18,176 bases of DNA from Alphaproteobacteria bacterium. GTDB taxonomy: Bacteria > Pseudomonadota > Alphaproteobacteria > Sphingomonadales > Sphingomonadaceae. The stretch is taken from assembly GCA_005882415.1 (NCBI GenBank), contig VBAE01000216.1, positions 5,104 to 23,279 on the forward strand, written 5' to 3'. This document shows, piece by piece, positions 7,915 to 16,317 of this stretch; position 1 is the first letter of the stretch, and each line of letters opens with the position of its first letter. The translations under genes and the position numbers were made by a program. The notes below the pieces were generated by a model, which worked only from the letters and a program-made list of their open reading frames with translations, was not told the origin of the DNA and ran no database searches.

Positions 7915-9033
7915 TTATCTGCTTTTGCCGCGCGCGTGGACCGAAGCGAGCAGCTTCTCCCACTCGGTCGCGATGATTTCGGGGTCGTAGGCGCGCATCG
8001 TCGCCGGCGCTTCGGCGGCGAGCTGCGCGCGAAGCTCGGGCGATCCCATCGCCCGGTCGAGGCCGCCCGCAAGGCTCGCCACCCGGTCGGGGCCCGAGAC
8101 GAGGATTCCGTTCAGCCCGTCGCGGACGAGGACGCTGGTCCCCGCATCGTCGGCATAGCCGACGGCGGGGAGGCCGAGCGACAGCGCCTCGGCGGTGGCG
8201 AGGCCGAAGCTTTCGAACTTGGACGACATGACGAAGAGCTGGGCCGCCGCATATTCGCGGGCGATCTCGGTGGTGATCCCGGGCATCTGCACCCGGTCCT
8301 CAAGCCCCAGCTCCTTTACCTGCGCCTCCAGCTTCGGGCGAAGCTCGCCCTCGCCGATGATCCTCAAATCCCAGTCGGGATGCTTTGGCGCTACATGCGC
8401 GAAGGCGGCGATGAGGGTCCGATGGTCCTTCTGGTCCATCAGCCGGCCGACAGTGAGCAGAGTCTTGCGCGCTCCGCCCGCGGTATCGGCGAGGAGCGGC
8501 GGCGGCGGCGCGACCGGATTGGGGACGATCACCATCTTGCGCCGGATCGCCCAGGGAAAGCCGCGTCGCACGGGCTCGGAAATGGCGGTGATGACGGTCA
8601 GCAGCGGCGGCACGGCGAGCAGGATCGCGCGCTGAAGCGGCCGGCTCTTATAATGGTCGTAGACGATATGTTCGCTTGCGACGACCGGGATGCCGGTGCC
8701 CGCGAGCGCCAGGCCGAGCGGCACATAGGCGCTGTGCATGAAGCCGATCGCAACGTCGGGGCGAATGCCGACGATCAGCTCGCGGATCCTGCGGGTGCGG
8801 CTGAGGGTGTCGCGCACCCCGGAGCGGCGGTGGCTCGCGCCGATGCCGAGCTTGATCCGCTCGATCTCCGGGCCGAACGGATAGACTTCTTCCTCGCCCG
8901 GCGCGTCATAGGTGACGAGGACGATCTCATGCCCGCGCGCGCCGAGCCGGCTCGCCACTTCGCTCAGCACGCGCTCCGCGCCGCCGCGGCCGCCCAATGG
9001 ACCCAGCGTCTTGACCAGGAAGAGCAGCTTCAT
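7915..9033 (-). CDS. Glycosyltransferase family 4
   Basis: 372 residues from MKLLFLVKTLGPLGGRGGAE, a typical GT4 start with GGAERVL near the N-terminus. The C-terminal half has LLTVGRLMDQKDH, LRIIGEGELRPKLE and the full ExxxxxxxE motif in FESFGLATAEALSLGLPAVGY (E274 and E282 from this start). Such enzymes transfer a sugar from an NDP-sugar with retention of configuration and work at the cytoplasmic face of the inner membrane. An alternative ATG six codons upstream (9051, MSAGARM) is possible; neither start has a strong Shine-Dalgarno sequence, and I prefer 9033 because the conserved domain begins there. It is the first gene of the - strand operon, with 9 nt to the next transferase. Specificity unknown. 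Confidence 0.92.
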   Translation of the reverse strand: MKLLFLVKTLGPLGGRGGAERVLSEVASRLGARGHEIVLVTYDAPGEEEVYPFGPEIERIKLGIGASHRRSGVRDTLSRTRRIRELIVGIRPDVAIGFMHSAYVPLGLALAGTGIPVVASEHIVYDHYKSRPLQRAILLAVPPLLTVITAISEPVRRGFPWAIRRKMVIVPNPVAPPPPLLADTAGGARKTLLTVGRLMDQKDHRTLIAAFAHVAPKHPDWDLRIIGEGELRPKLEAQVKELGLEDRVQMPGITTEIAREYAAAQLFVMSSKFESFGLATAEALSLGLPAVGYADDAGTSVLVRDGLNGILVSGPDRVASLAGGLDRAMGSPELRAQLAAEAPATMRAYDPEIIATEWEKLLASVHARGKSR

Positions 9034-9137
9034 GCGCGCCCCGGCGGACATTCCCGACAGGAGACCCCCACCGAGCTTCGGGCGATTGGACGAGGGTTGG
9101 ACAAAAGGCGGTTTCCTGCTGGCGCCGGACGAGGGGC

Positions 9138-9166
9138 CAGATACGAAATGCGCCCTGCATCGGCAA
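9138..9166 (-). promoter_or_regulatory. Candidate sigma-70-type promoter for the glycosyltransferase/methyltransferase operon
   Basis: On the - strand TTGCCG (9166-9161) and TATCTG (9143-9138) are 17 nt apart, in the gap between the RTX gene stop and the first glycosyltransferase start, leaving about 100 nt of leader. The -35 box matches consensus at four of six positions and the -10 box at three of six, so this is only a candidate. The operon could also be read from the RTX gene upstream. Confidence 0.28.
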
Positions 9167-9168
9167 GC

Positions 9169-9197
9169 GAATCCACCCTCGCCCCCTCGGTGGATCC
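9169..9197 (-). terminator. Weak hairpin just after the RTX gene stop
   Basis: ATCCACC (9171-9177) pairs with GGTGGAT (9189-9195) around an 11-nt loop, extended by one further G-C pair across a mismatch. It begins about 12 nt past the stop codon at 9209-9211. There is no U tract after it, so it is not a classical intrinsic terminator; it may only protect the mRNA end or attenuate read-through. Confidence 0.22.
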
Positions 9198-9208
9198 GCC
9201 GCCCATGG

Positions 9209-12200
9209 TCAAAAGACGAAGTCGACGCCGCTCAGCGAATAAGCATTGTCGGTGTGGACGCCGATGACGAGGTCGGCCGCGCCGTCGCCATTGGTGTCGG
9301 CCTCGACGAACCAGTCGCTGCCCGATTGATAGGCCCGAAGCTCGCCGGCGGTGCCGGTGAAGGCGGCCGCGCCGACGAAAGTGAAGGCGTCGTTCGCCCC
9401 CGTCCCCTCGATCGCGTCGATCCGGCTCAAGTCGATCTTGTCGCCGGAATCGAAGCCCTTGATGAGGTCCTGGGCAGCCGTGGTCGATTCCGCGGTTGCG
9501 CCATAGCTGAAGATGTCGCTTCCGCCGCCGCCGTCGAGCGTGTCTGCGCCGAGGCCGCCGACGAGGAGGTTATCGCCGCTATTGCCGGTAATCACGTTCG
9601 CCAGCGTGTTGCCGACGCCGATGATCGCGGCCGATCCCGTCAGGGTCAGATTCTCGATATTCGAGCCCAATGTGAAGGTGACCGAGCTCCGGACCTCGTC
9701 GATACCGCCCAGGGCGCTGGTCTCGGTCGCCTTGTCGCCGATATTGTCGACGATGTAGGTGTCGTTGCCGAGGCCGCCGAACATCAGATCGGCGCCGGCG
9801 CCGCCATCGAGGACGTTGTTGCCGTTATTGCCGTTGAGGCTGTTGTTCGCCGAATTGCCGGTGCCGTTGATGTTGCCGGTCCCGGTCAGGGTCAGCACCT
9901 CGAAATTGTCGAGCAGCGTATAGCTGAAGCCCGCCTGGACCGTGTCGCTGCCCTCGCCCGCATTTTCGACCAGAGCGTCGGCGGCGTCGATCTGGTAGAT
10001 GTCGTTGCCTTGGCCGCCGACCAGCGTGTCGGCCCCGAGCCCGCCGTTAAGCGTGTCGTCGCCGAGCCCGCCGGTGAGCAGGTTCGCGCCCGAATTGCCG
10101 GTGATCAGGTTGTTGAGCTCGTTGCCGGTCCCGAACAGGGCGCCCGATCCGCTCAGCACCAGATTCTCGAGATTGGCGCCGAGCGTATAGCTGATCGAAC
10201 TCTGCACCGTATCGCTGCCTTCGCCGGCAAGCTCGGTCACCACGTCGCTTGAATCGTCGACATAATAGACGTCGTTGCCGAGGCCGCCGACCATCGTATC
10301 GGTGCCGCCGCCGCCGATGAAGGTGTTGTTGCCGCTATTGCCGATCATCAGATTGTCGCCGGTATTGCCGACGGCGGTGGTCGCGGCGGTTCCGGTCAGA
10401 ACGATCTTCTCGATGTTCGACGTCATGTAGAAGGAGATCGCGCTCATCACCGTGTCGTAGCCGCCGGCCGCGCTGACTTCGGTTGCACGGTCGCCGAGAT
10501 CCGAAACGATATAGGTGTCGTCGCCATTGCCGCCGAACATCAGGTCCGCGCCGCCGCCGCCGTCGAGGACGTTGGCGCCGCTATTGCCGTTGAGGCTGTT
10601 GGCGAGCGCATTGCCGGTGCCGTTTATGTCGGCAATTCCGGTGAGGGTCAGCACTTCCAGGTTCGCGCCGAGCGTGTAGCTGATCGCCGACTGGACCGTG
10701 TCCGTCCCCTGCCCGGCAAGTTCGGTGACCACATCTCCCGCATCGTCCACCACATAGGTGTCGTTGCCGACCCCGCCGGCCATCGTATCGGCGCCGAGCC
10801 CCCCGTTCAGAGTGTCGCTGCCGGCATTGCCGGTCAGCACATTGGCGGCGCCGTTGCCGATGATGATGTTGTCCAAGGCGTTGCCGGTGCCGTTCACCGC
10901 CGCCGAGCCGGTGAGGGTGAGGTTCTCCACCCCCGAGCCCAAAGTGTAGCTGAAAGCCACCTGCACGGTATCGATGCCCTGGCCGGACAATTCCGTCACC
11001 ACGTCGCCGGCATCGTCGACGATGTAGATGTCGTTGCCGAACCCGCCCGCCATCGTGTCCGCGCCTGCGCCGCCGGACAGCGTGTTGTTGCCGCTGTTGC
11101 CGGTGAGGACGTTGGCGAGCTCGTTGCCCACCGCGGTGATGTTGCCGGTGCCGGTCAGGGTCAGCCGCTCGACATTGGCGCCGAGCACGAAGGAGATTGA
11201 GGAGAGGACGAGGTCGTTGCCTGCGCCGACCGCCTCGTTTGCCTTGTCGCCGATATTGTCGACCACATAGGTGTCGTCGCCGAGCCCGCCGGCCATGACG
11301 TCCGCGCCGGTGCCGCCGTCGAGCACATTCTTGCCGTTATTGCCGGTGATCTGGTTGGCGAGATCGTTGCCGGTGCCGTTGATGTTGGCCGAGCCGGTCA
11401 GGATCAGGTTCTCGACATTGGCCGGCAGCGTGTAGGTGATCGACGACTGCACCGTGTCCGTGCCTGCGCCGGCCGCTTCGACGACGAGGTCGTTCGCATC
11501 GTCGACGACATAGGTGTCGTTGCCGCCGAGGCCGGCCAGCTGGTCCGCCCCCGCGCCGCCGTCCAGCCGGTTCGCGCCGGCATTGCCGGTGATGAGGTTC
11601 GCCTGCGCATTGCCGGTGCCGTCGATATTGGCGGAGCCGATGAGGGTCAGCGCCTCGATATTGGCGCTGAGCGTGTAGCTCGCCGATGCCAGCACCAGGT
11701 CGTTGCCGCCGCCGGCCGCCTCGACGATCGCGTCGCCGACATTGTCGACAAGGTAGGAATCGTCGCCATTGCCGCCGGCCATCGAGTCGGCGCCGGAATC
11801 GCCGTTCAGGATGTCGTTGCCGTCGCCGCCGGCGAGGGAGTCGTTGCCGAGACCGCCGCGAAGCACATCGTCGCCCGCGCCGCCGATCAGGGCGAATCTG
11901 CCGTCGGTCTCCGCGCTTCCGTCGAAGGTCAGGGTCTCGCCGGAGACGAGGCCGCTTGCGTCGATGGTGAGCGTGGCGCCCGCCGGAATCGCGGGGTCGG
12001 TGAGGCTGAGCCTGTAGGAATAGAGGCTCGACGGGCTGCCGCTGCCGCCGCCGTAGCGGCCGTCCTGGCTGGAGAGGAAGACGAGCCGCTCGACATTGTC
12101 GAGCTCGCCGGGGCCGAAGACGCTATCGTAATTGCCCTGGAGGATCAGCGAGTCGATGCCGGCGCCCGCGTCGATCTCGTCGGCGGCGGTGAAGGTCGAG

Positions 12201-15200
12201 CCGAAATAGATCCGGTCGTCGCCATCGCCGGCGGAGACGAAATCGGAGCCGCCCTGCTGCATCAGGAAGACGTCGGCGCCCGAAGTGCCGACCGGCGTGT
12301 CGTCGCCCGGGGTGCCGACGATCGCGTCGCCGGCGCCAGCGACACCGTTCACCGTCACCCGCACCGTCGCGGTGCTTCCGCCGGCGATGGTGTAGGTGAA
12401 GCTGTCCACCGCCGAAGTCCCGGCCGGCAGCCAATCGAAGGCGTGGTTGGGATTGTAGCCGATCGTGCCGACGCCGTTCAAAGTGACGATCGCGCCCGAA
12501 CCGATGACGACCCCGCCGCCCGCGGCCGCGGCCGGCGTTCCGGCGAGCTTGATCAGCTGCGGGCCGGGGCCGCCGTCGACGTCGGTCTCGTTGCCGAGCA
12601 CTGCGAAGCTGATCGAACCGTCCTCGGACGTCGCCGCGCTGTCGTCCTGGGCGACGGGAGCGTCGTCCACCCGGGTCACATGGACCGTCGCGGTCCCGCT
12701 GGCGGTGGAGGTTCCGCCGTCGCCGTCGTCGACGGTGATCAGCACCGTCCGGTCGGCGATCGAGGGATTGTCCGAGGCGTTCGAATAGCCGACCGCGCGG
12801 GCGAGCGCCTGCACCGCGACGAGGCTCGCCGAAGCGTTGAGGGCGATCGTGAGCGGGGTGCTGCCGTCGGTGCCGCCGCTGACGGTGCCGATCACGACCC
12901 CGCCATAAGAGACGGTGCCGCCGGAGACGGAGATCTGCCCAGGTCCGGTGCCCTGGCTGACGATCGAGAGCCTGTCCTCGGACGCGGCGCCGGCCGTCAC
13001 CTGGGCGACCAGCGAGCCGCCGGCGAAGTTCGCCGAATCGATGTCGGCGAGCGAGGCCGCGGGCGCGACCGCGCCAGGCGCGCCGTTCTCGACATAAGCG
13101 AGCGACGGTGTCGTGCCGCTGCCGCCGGTGAGGTCGAGCACCGGCGCGTCATTGACGCCGTTGATGGTGATCGTCGCAGTCGCCGAGCTGCCGTTGGCGA
13201 GCGCGTAGGAGAAGCTGTCGGTCGCGGTCGCGCCGGTGCCCAGCGCTTCATATTTGCCGTTGGGGTCGTAGCTTAGCGTGCCGTTCGCGTTCAGGGTCAC
13301 CTTGGCGCCCGACGCGAGCGTCAGGACGTCGCCCGCGGACATCGCGGTTCCGGCCACCGAGACGATCGGCGAAACCGCCCCGCCGTCCGGATCGTCGTTC
13401 GCGATCACGTCGGCGACGAAGGGCGCATTCTCGCCGCCCGCGATCTGGTCCGGCTGGGCCGAGGGCAGGTCGTCGACCGGCACGATGTGGACGGTCGCCG
13501 CGCTCGATGTCGCGTTTCCGCCGTCCCCGTCGTCGACGGTGAAGATGACGGTGCGGTCGGTGAGCGCGGGCGCGTCCGAGGCGCTCCAATAGCCGATGGT
13601 GCGGGCCAGCGCTTGCACCGCCGCCGGGCTGGCCGCGCCATTGAAGGTCACGACCAGGGGCGTGCCCTCGCCGCCGCCGCTGACCGTTCCGATCGCCGCT
13701 CCGCCATAAGTGACGATGGCGCCCGAGAGCCCGATCTGGCCGGGCCCGGTCCCCTGAGAGATCACCGTGAGCCGGTCGCCGGGCGATCCGCCGCCGCCCA
13801 TCTCGACCTTGAGGCTTCCGCCGGCATAGTCGGCGAGGTCGGGGTCGGTGATCGAAGCCGCAGTCGCCAGCGCCAGCGGCACGCCGTTCTCGGTATAGGT
13901 GATTTCCGGCGCAGCGCCGCCGCCGGCGATGTCGATCACCGGTGCGTCATTGGACCCGGCGATGGTCATGGTGACGGTCGCGCCGGTGCCGTTGCCGAGC
14001 GTGTAGCCGAAGCTGTCGGTGCCGGTCGCGCCTAGGGCGAGGCTCTCATATTTGCCGTTGGGATCGTAGCTGAACGTGCCGTCGGCGTTGAGGGTGACGA
14101 GCGCCCCCGATGCCAGGGTCACCGGCGAGCCGACCGACGCGGGAACGCCGTTGATCGTCGCGATCGGTGAGGCCGGGCCGCCATCGACATCGTCATTGGC
14201 CCTTGGGTCGAAGGTCGTCGTGCCGTTCTCGCCGACATTGGCCGAATCGTCCTTGGCCACCGGAGCGTCGTCGACATTGGTGCGGGTGACGGTGGCGGTG
14301 CCGCTGTCCAGCACCGCGCCCGGGGCCGAATCGCCGTCGTTGATGGTGAAGGTGACGGTCTTGTCGGCCGCGGCTTCGGCGTCGGCGAGGCTGCTGTAGC
14401 CGATCGCCTTGAGCAGCGCCTGGGCCGCTGCCGGACTCGATGCGCTGTTGAAGCTGATCACCAGCGCGCTTCCGCCGGTGCCGCCGGCAACCGTGCCGAT
14501 GACGACTCCGCCATAGGTCACGTTGCTTCCGGAAATGTTGATCTTGCCGGGTCCCGCGCCCTGCGAAATGACCGTCAGCCGATCGTCGGCGGTCGCATTG
14601 CCGGTGATCTGGACGTTGAGCGAGCCGCCCGCGAGGTCGTGGGAATCGGGGTCGGTGAGGGTCGCCGCGGGGACGATCGCGGTCGCCGCGGCGTTCTCGA
14701 CATAGTTGATCGACGGAGCGGCGCCGAGGTGGAGCAGAGCGATGTCGTTGACCGGGGTGACGAGGACCACGGAGCTGGTCTCGGAGGTGCCGCCGTCGCC
14801 GTCCTGAACGAGATAGTCCAGCACCCGGTAATAGGCCGAAGGATCGTCCGAATCGTTGAAATAGTTCACCGCATGGGCGAGCGCCGTCACCGCCGCGAGG
14901 TTCGCGCCGGCGCCGAAGCTGACGACGAGGTCGTTTCCATTCGCGCCGCCGCTGACGGTGCCGATCGGCACCCCGCCATAAGTGACGATTCCACCGATCA
15001 CGCCGATCTGACCGGCGCCGGTGCCCTGGTTGGTGATTCCGAGCTGGTCGTGCGAGGTGCCGTGGGAGAGGAAGGAGACGGTGAAGCTTCCGCCGGCGAC
15101 GTCGCCGAGCGTGCCCGCCGGGACGACCAGCGACGGTGCCGCCGGGAGCGCGCCCGTATTCTCGATATAGCCGCTGATCGCGCCATAGCCCTTGGCGATG

Positions 15201-16285
15201 ACCTGGGTGTCGGCGCTGACGGTGATGTTGGAGGATCCCAAGGGAACGATGATCTTGCCGCGACCTTCCAGCACGCCGCCGTTCCAAACCACGTTCCCGC
15301 CGGAGCTGGCGATGGCGAACGCCGCGGCGCTGGTCGATGGATCGCGAAGCCCCAAAGCGACGCTGTCGGTGACGGTGAAGTTGTTCGGCGTGCCGTTGCC
15401 CGAGTGGACGAAGCTGATCGCCATCGTCTCGCCCTGGAAATAGGAATTGGTGGCGCTGCCGGTGACGCCGCCGATGCGGATCGCGATCCCGCCATAGGAA
15501 ACGAAGCGCGAGTTGACGATCTCGAGCCCGAGGATCGGCAGGTAGCCCAAAGCGGTCAGGGTGCCGCTGGCCCGGGTGATCTCGATGTCGCAGTCGATGA
15601 TCTTGATGTTCTCGAGCGGCTTGGTCGCCGAGACCATGTCGAACCCGCCATAGGCGTCGCCATAGCCGGTGCAGCCGATATAGGAGATGTTCTTCGACCC
15701 GATCAGCGGGTGGTAGAAGGTCTCGGTCGTGATGTCCGCCTCGCCGGCGAAAGCGTGGCAGTTGGTCAGCGTGATGCCGTCGCAGGCCATCTGCTCGAAA
15801 TGCACCTGGCTGTTGGTGGTCGTGCAATTCTCGTAGGTGCCGCTGGCCTGGATTCCGCCGCCGCCGGGAACGCCCTGGGCGAAATGGGCATAGCCGGTGA
15901 TGTTCGAGACGTTGACGTTGGTGATGTGGAAGTCGGTCGCCTGACGCATGAAGACGCCGTGCAGCCGGAAGCCGCCCGGACTCAGTTTGGAACCGTCGAC
16001 GCTGAAGTCGGAGAGGGTGACGCTGGTCGCCCCGACGGCCGAATTGACGAGGCCGTCGAACTCACCCGCGCTGGTCCGAAAGAAATCGGAATCCGCCTTG
16101 AGGAGCGTCTGGTCGCTGCCGGCTCCGAGCAGCGTCTTGCCGGACGGGATGGTGATAGGCGTGTCGAGCAGGAAGGTGCCTGCGCCCAGCTGCACCGTAT
16201 CCACATTCGGATCCGCGAGCGCCGCGTTGATCACGGCGGAATAGTCGGTCGCCCCGTTGCCAGGATTGATTATTACAGTGGTCAC
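9209..16285 (-). CDS. Giant secreted protein: parallel beta-helix + cadherin-like modules + RTX repeats with type I secretion C-terminus
   Basis: 2358 residues from a GTG start at 16285, preceded by a strong GGGAGG about 5 nt away. There is no Sec signal peptide. Residues 1-372 form a right-handed parallel beta-helix (DTVQLGAGTFLLDTPITIPSG, GKTLLGAG, then coils such as NITNVNVSNITGY-like stretches and NISYIGCTGYGDAYGGFD), the fold of pectate lyases and AlgE-type epimerases. Residues 373-1316 hold seven alternating cadherin-like modules. Residues 1317-2255 contain RTX nonapeptides (GGAGDDVLRGGLGND) and long repeats. Residues 2256-2358 resemble the serralysin C-terminal/type I secretion region (DLIKGFDSGDKIDLSRIDA) and end in hydrophobic VDFVF. 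The protein should be exported in one step by a type I secretion system not encoded here and fold in calcium outside the cell. A polysaccharide-modifying or -binding role is likely given the neighbours. The AlgE catalytic motif Y-G-F-D-P-H is not seen (GYAHF at 131-135 instead), so no enzyme activity is claimed. Confidence 0.93.
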   Translation of the reverse strand: MTTVIINPGNGATDYSAVINAALADPNVDTVQLGAGTFLLDTPITIPSGKTLLGAGSDQTLLKADSDFFRTSAGEFDGLVNSAVGATSVTLSDFSVDGSKLSPGGFRLHGVFMRQATDFHITNVNVSNITGYAHFAQGVPGGGGIQASGTYENCTTTNSQVHFEQMACDGITLTNCHAFAGEADITTETFYHPLIGSKNISYIGCTGYGDAYGGFDMVSATKPLENIKIIDCDIEITRASGTLTALGYLPILGLEIVNSRFVSYGGIAIRIGGVTGSATNSYFQGETMAISFVHSGNGTPNNFTVTDSVALGLRDPSTSAAAFAIASSGGNVVWNGGVLEGRGKIIVPLGSSNITVSADTQVIAKGYGAISGYIENTGALPAAPSLVVPAGTLGDVAGGSFTVSFLSHGTSHDQLGITNQGTGAGQIGVIGGIVTYGGVPIGTVSGGANGNDLVVSFGAGANLAAVTALAHAVNYFNDSDDPSAYYRVLDYLVQDGDGGTSETSSVVLVTPVNDIALLHLGAAPSINYVENAAATAIVPAATLTDPDSHDLAGGSLNVQITGNATADDRLTVISQGAGPGKINISGSNVTYGGVVIGTVAGGTGGSALVISFNSASSPAAAQALLKAIGYSSLADAEAAADKTVTFTINDGDSAPGAVLDSGTATVTRTNVDDAPVAKDDSANVGENGTTTFDPRANDDVDGGPASPIATINGVPASVGSPVTLASGALVTLNADGTFSYDPNGKYESLALGATGTDSFGYTLGNGTGATVTMTIAGSNDAPVIDIAGGGAAPEITYTENGVPLALATAASITDPDLADYAGGSLKVEMGGGGSPGDRLTVISQGTGPGQIGLSGAIVTYGGAAIGTVSGGGEGTPLVVTFNGAASPAAVQALARTIGYWSASDAPALTDRTVIFTVDDGDGGNATSSAATVHIVPVDDLPSAQPDQIAGGENAPFVADVIANDDPDGGAVSPIVSVAGTAMSAGDVLTLASGAKVTLNANGTLSYDPNGKYEALGTGATATDSFSYALANGSSATATITINGVNDAPVLDLTGGSGTTPSLAYVENGAPGAVAPAASLADIDSANFAGGSLVAQVTAGAASEDRLSIVSQGTGPGQISVSGGTVSYGGVVIGTVSGGTDGSTPLTIALNASASLVAVQALARAVGYSNASDNPSIADRTVLITVDDGDGGTSTASGTATVHVTRVDDAPVAQDDSAATSEDGSISFAVLGNETDVDGGPGPQLIKLAGTPAAAAGGGVVIGSGAIVTLNGVGTIGYNPNHAFDWLPAGTSAVDSFTYTIAGGSTATVRVTVNGVAGAGDAIVGTPGDDTPVGTSGADVFLMQQGGSDFVSAGDGDDRIYFGSTFTAADEIDAGAGIDSLILQGNYDSVFGPGELDNVERLVFLSSQDGRYGGGSGSPSSLYSYRLSLTDPAIPAGATLTIDASGLVSGETLTFDGSAETDGRFALIGGAGDDVLRGGLGNDSLAGGDGNDILNGDSGADSMAGGNGDDSYLVDNVGDAIVEAAGGGNDLVLASASYTLSANIEALTLIGSANIDGTGNAQANLITGNAGANRLDGGAGADQLAGLGGNDTYVVDDANDLVVEAAGAGTDTVQSSITYTLPANVENLILTGSANINGTGNDLANQITGNNGKNVLDGGTGADVMAGGLGDDTYVVDNIGDKANEAVGAGNDLVLSSISFVLGANVERLTLTGTGNITAVGNELANVLTGNSGNNTLSGGAGADTMAGGFGNDIYIVDDAGDVVTELSGQGIDTVQVAFSYTLGSGVENLTLTGSAAVNGTGNALDNIIIGNGAANVLTGNAGSDTLNGGLGADTMAGGVGNDTYVVDDAGDVVTELAGQGTDTVQSAISYTLGANLEVLTLTGIADINGTGNALANSLNGNSGANVLDGGGGADLMFGGNGDDTYIVSDLGDRATEVSAAGGYDTVMSAISFYMTSNIEKIVLTGTAATTAVGNTGDNLMIGNSGNNTFIGGGGTDTMVGGLGNDVYYVDDSSDVVTELAGEGSDTVQSSISYTLGANLENLVLSGSGALFGTGNELNNLITGNSGANLLTGGLGDDTLNGGLGADTLVGGQGNDIYQIDAADALVENAGEGSDTVQAGFSYTLLDNFEVLTLTGTGNINGTGNSANNSLNGNNGNNVLDGGAGADLMFGGLGNDTYIVDNIGDKATETSALGGIDEVRSSVTFTLGSNIENLTLTGSAAIIGVGNTLANVITGNSGDNLLVGGLGADTLDGGGGSDIFSYGATAESTTAAQDLIKGFDSGDKIDLSRIDAIEGTGANDAFTFVGAAAFTGTAGELRAYQSGSDWFVEADTNGDGAADLVIGVHTDNAYSLSGVDFVF
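9212..9520 (-). other. C-terminal type I secretion region of the RTX protein (residues 2256-2358)
   Basis: This region has the pattern of the serralysin/M10 C-terminal domain: SDIFSYGATAESTTAAQDLIKGF-like opening, GDKIDLSRIDAIEGTG, ELRAYQSGSDWFVEADTNGDGAADLVIGVH and an end LSGVDFVF with hydrophobic residues at the very C-terminus. In the family this part is read by the ABC transporter of a type I system and is not cleaved. It explains the lack of an N-terminal signal peptide. Confidence 0.75.
9521..11794 (-). repeat. Nine tandem RTX super-repeats of about 81 residues (243 nt)
   Basis: Each unit reads GADxMAGGxGNDTYVVDDxGDxVxE, then AGxGxDTVxSxISYTLGANxExLTLTGxAxINGTGN and NxLxGNxGxNxLxGG. 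Unit starts on the - strand lie near 11794, 11551, 11308, 11065, 10795, 10552, 10306, 10036 and 9796, with the truncated closing copy at 9550. Spacings are 81, 81, 81, 90, 81, 82, 90, 80 and 82 residues; the two 90-residue units carry one extra nonapeptide. Each unit therefore has a short calcium-binding turn block and a non-RTX beta block. Divergence between units argues against recent copying. Confidence 0.88.
12338..15169 (-). repeat. Seven cadherin-like modules in order A-A-B-A-B-A-B (residues 373-1316)
   Basis: Type A modules (about 373-513, 524-673, 793-938, 1058-1208) begin Y-x-E-N and share AGGSL, DRLTVISQGTGPGQI, VTYGGxxIGTVSGG, a PAAVQALARxIGY-like helix and DDGDGG near the end. Type B modules (about 674-782, 939-1047, 1209-1316) share GENG, ANDDxDGG, TLASGAxVTLNADGTFSYDPNGKYE and TDSFxYTLANG, and resemble Cadherin_5/VCBS-type domains. 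The first A module follows the beta-helix with a variant YIEN start and lacks the DPDS motif. The Asp-rich loops suggest calcium binding that stiffens the stalk. The copies are clearly diverged, so they are not a recent amplification. Confidence 0.8.
15170..16285 (-). other. Parallel beta-helix domain of the giant RTX protein (residues 1-372)
   Basis: After a short start (DYSAVINAALADPNVDTVQLGAGTF), typical of pectate-lyase-like helices opening a coil stack, the domain has repeated strand-turn units containing Asn, Gly and small hydrophobics: VTLSDFSVDG, FHITNVNVSNITGY, CDGITLTNCHAF, ISYIGCTGYG, IKIIDCDIEI and LEIVNSRFVSYGG. Four Cys (positions 154, 168, 176, 205) sit in neighbouring coils. 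This is the only part of the protein likely to hold an active site. Confidence 0.7.
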
Positions 16286-16296
16286 CGGAGCCTCCC
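16286..16296 (-). promoter_or_regulatory. Ribosome binding site deciding the GTG start of the giant gene
   Basis: On the - strand GGGAGG (16296-16291) is followed by CTCCG and then GTG ACC ACT. The near-perfect Shine-Dalgarno sequence at ideal spacing supports GTG at 16285 as the start, although no ATG lies nearby in frame. Confidence 0.7.
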
Positions 16297-16299
16297 GCT

Positions 16300-16317
16300 A
16301 CGGCCGCGCACGGCCGT
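16300..16317. promoter_or_regulatory. Perfect 7-bp GC hairpin in the 5' leader of the giant gene
   Basis: ACGGCCG (16300-16306) and CGGCCGT (16311-16317) are perfect inverted repeats around a 4-nt loop. In the mRNA of the giant gene this stable hairpin would end about 3 nt before GGGAGG, so it could affect ribosome entry or mRNA life. It could equally be a DNA palindrome bound by a regulator. Confidence 0.35.

Noticed and set aside
6619..9267. 882-codon + strand open frame opposite the glycosyltransferase operon
   Set aside because: Its translation is rich in Arg, Asp and His without any domain motif, while the opposite strand has clear glycosyltransferase motifs.
9521..11794. Regular spacing that could suggest a CRISPR or tandem DNA repeat
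   Set aside because: The periodicity is at protein level (RTX units of 243 nt), the DNA copies are diverged, and there are no short identical repeats with unique spacers.
15170..16285. Assignment of the beta-helix as an alginate C5-epimerase
   Set aside because: The overall layout is similar, but the catalytic Y-G-F-D-P-H motif is not found; only the fold is supported.
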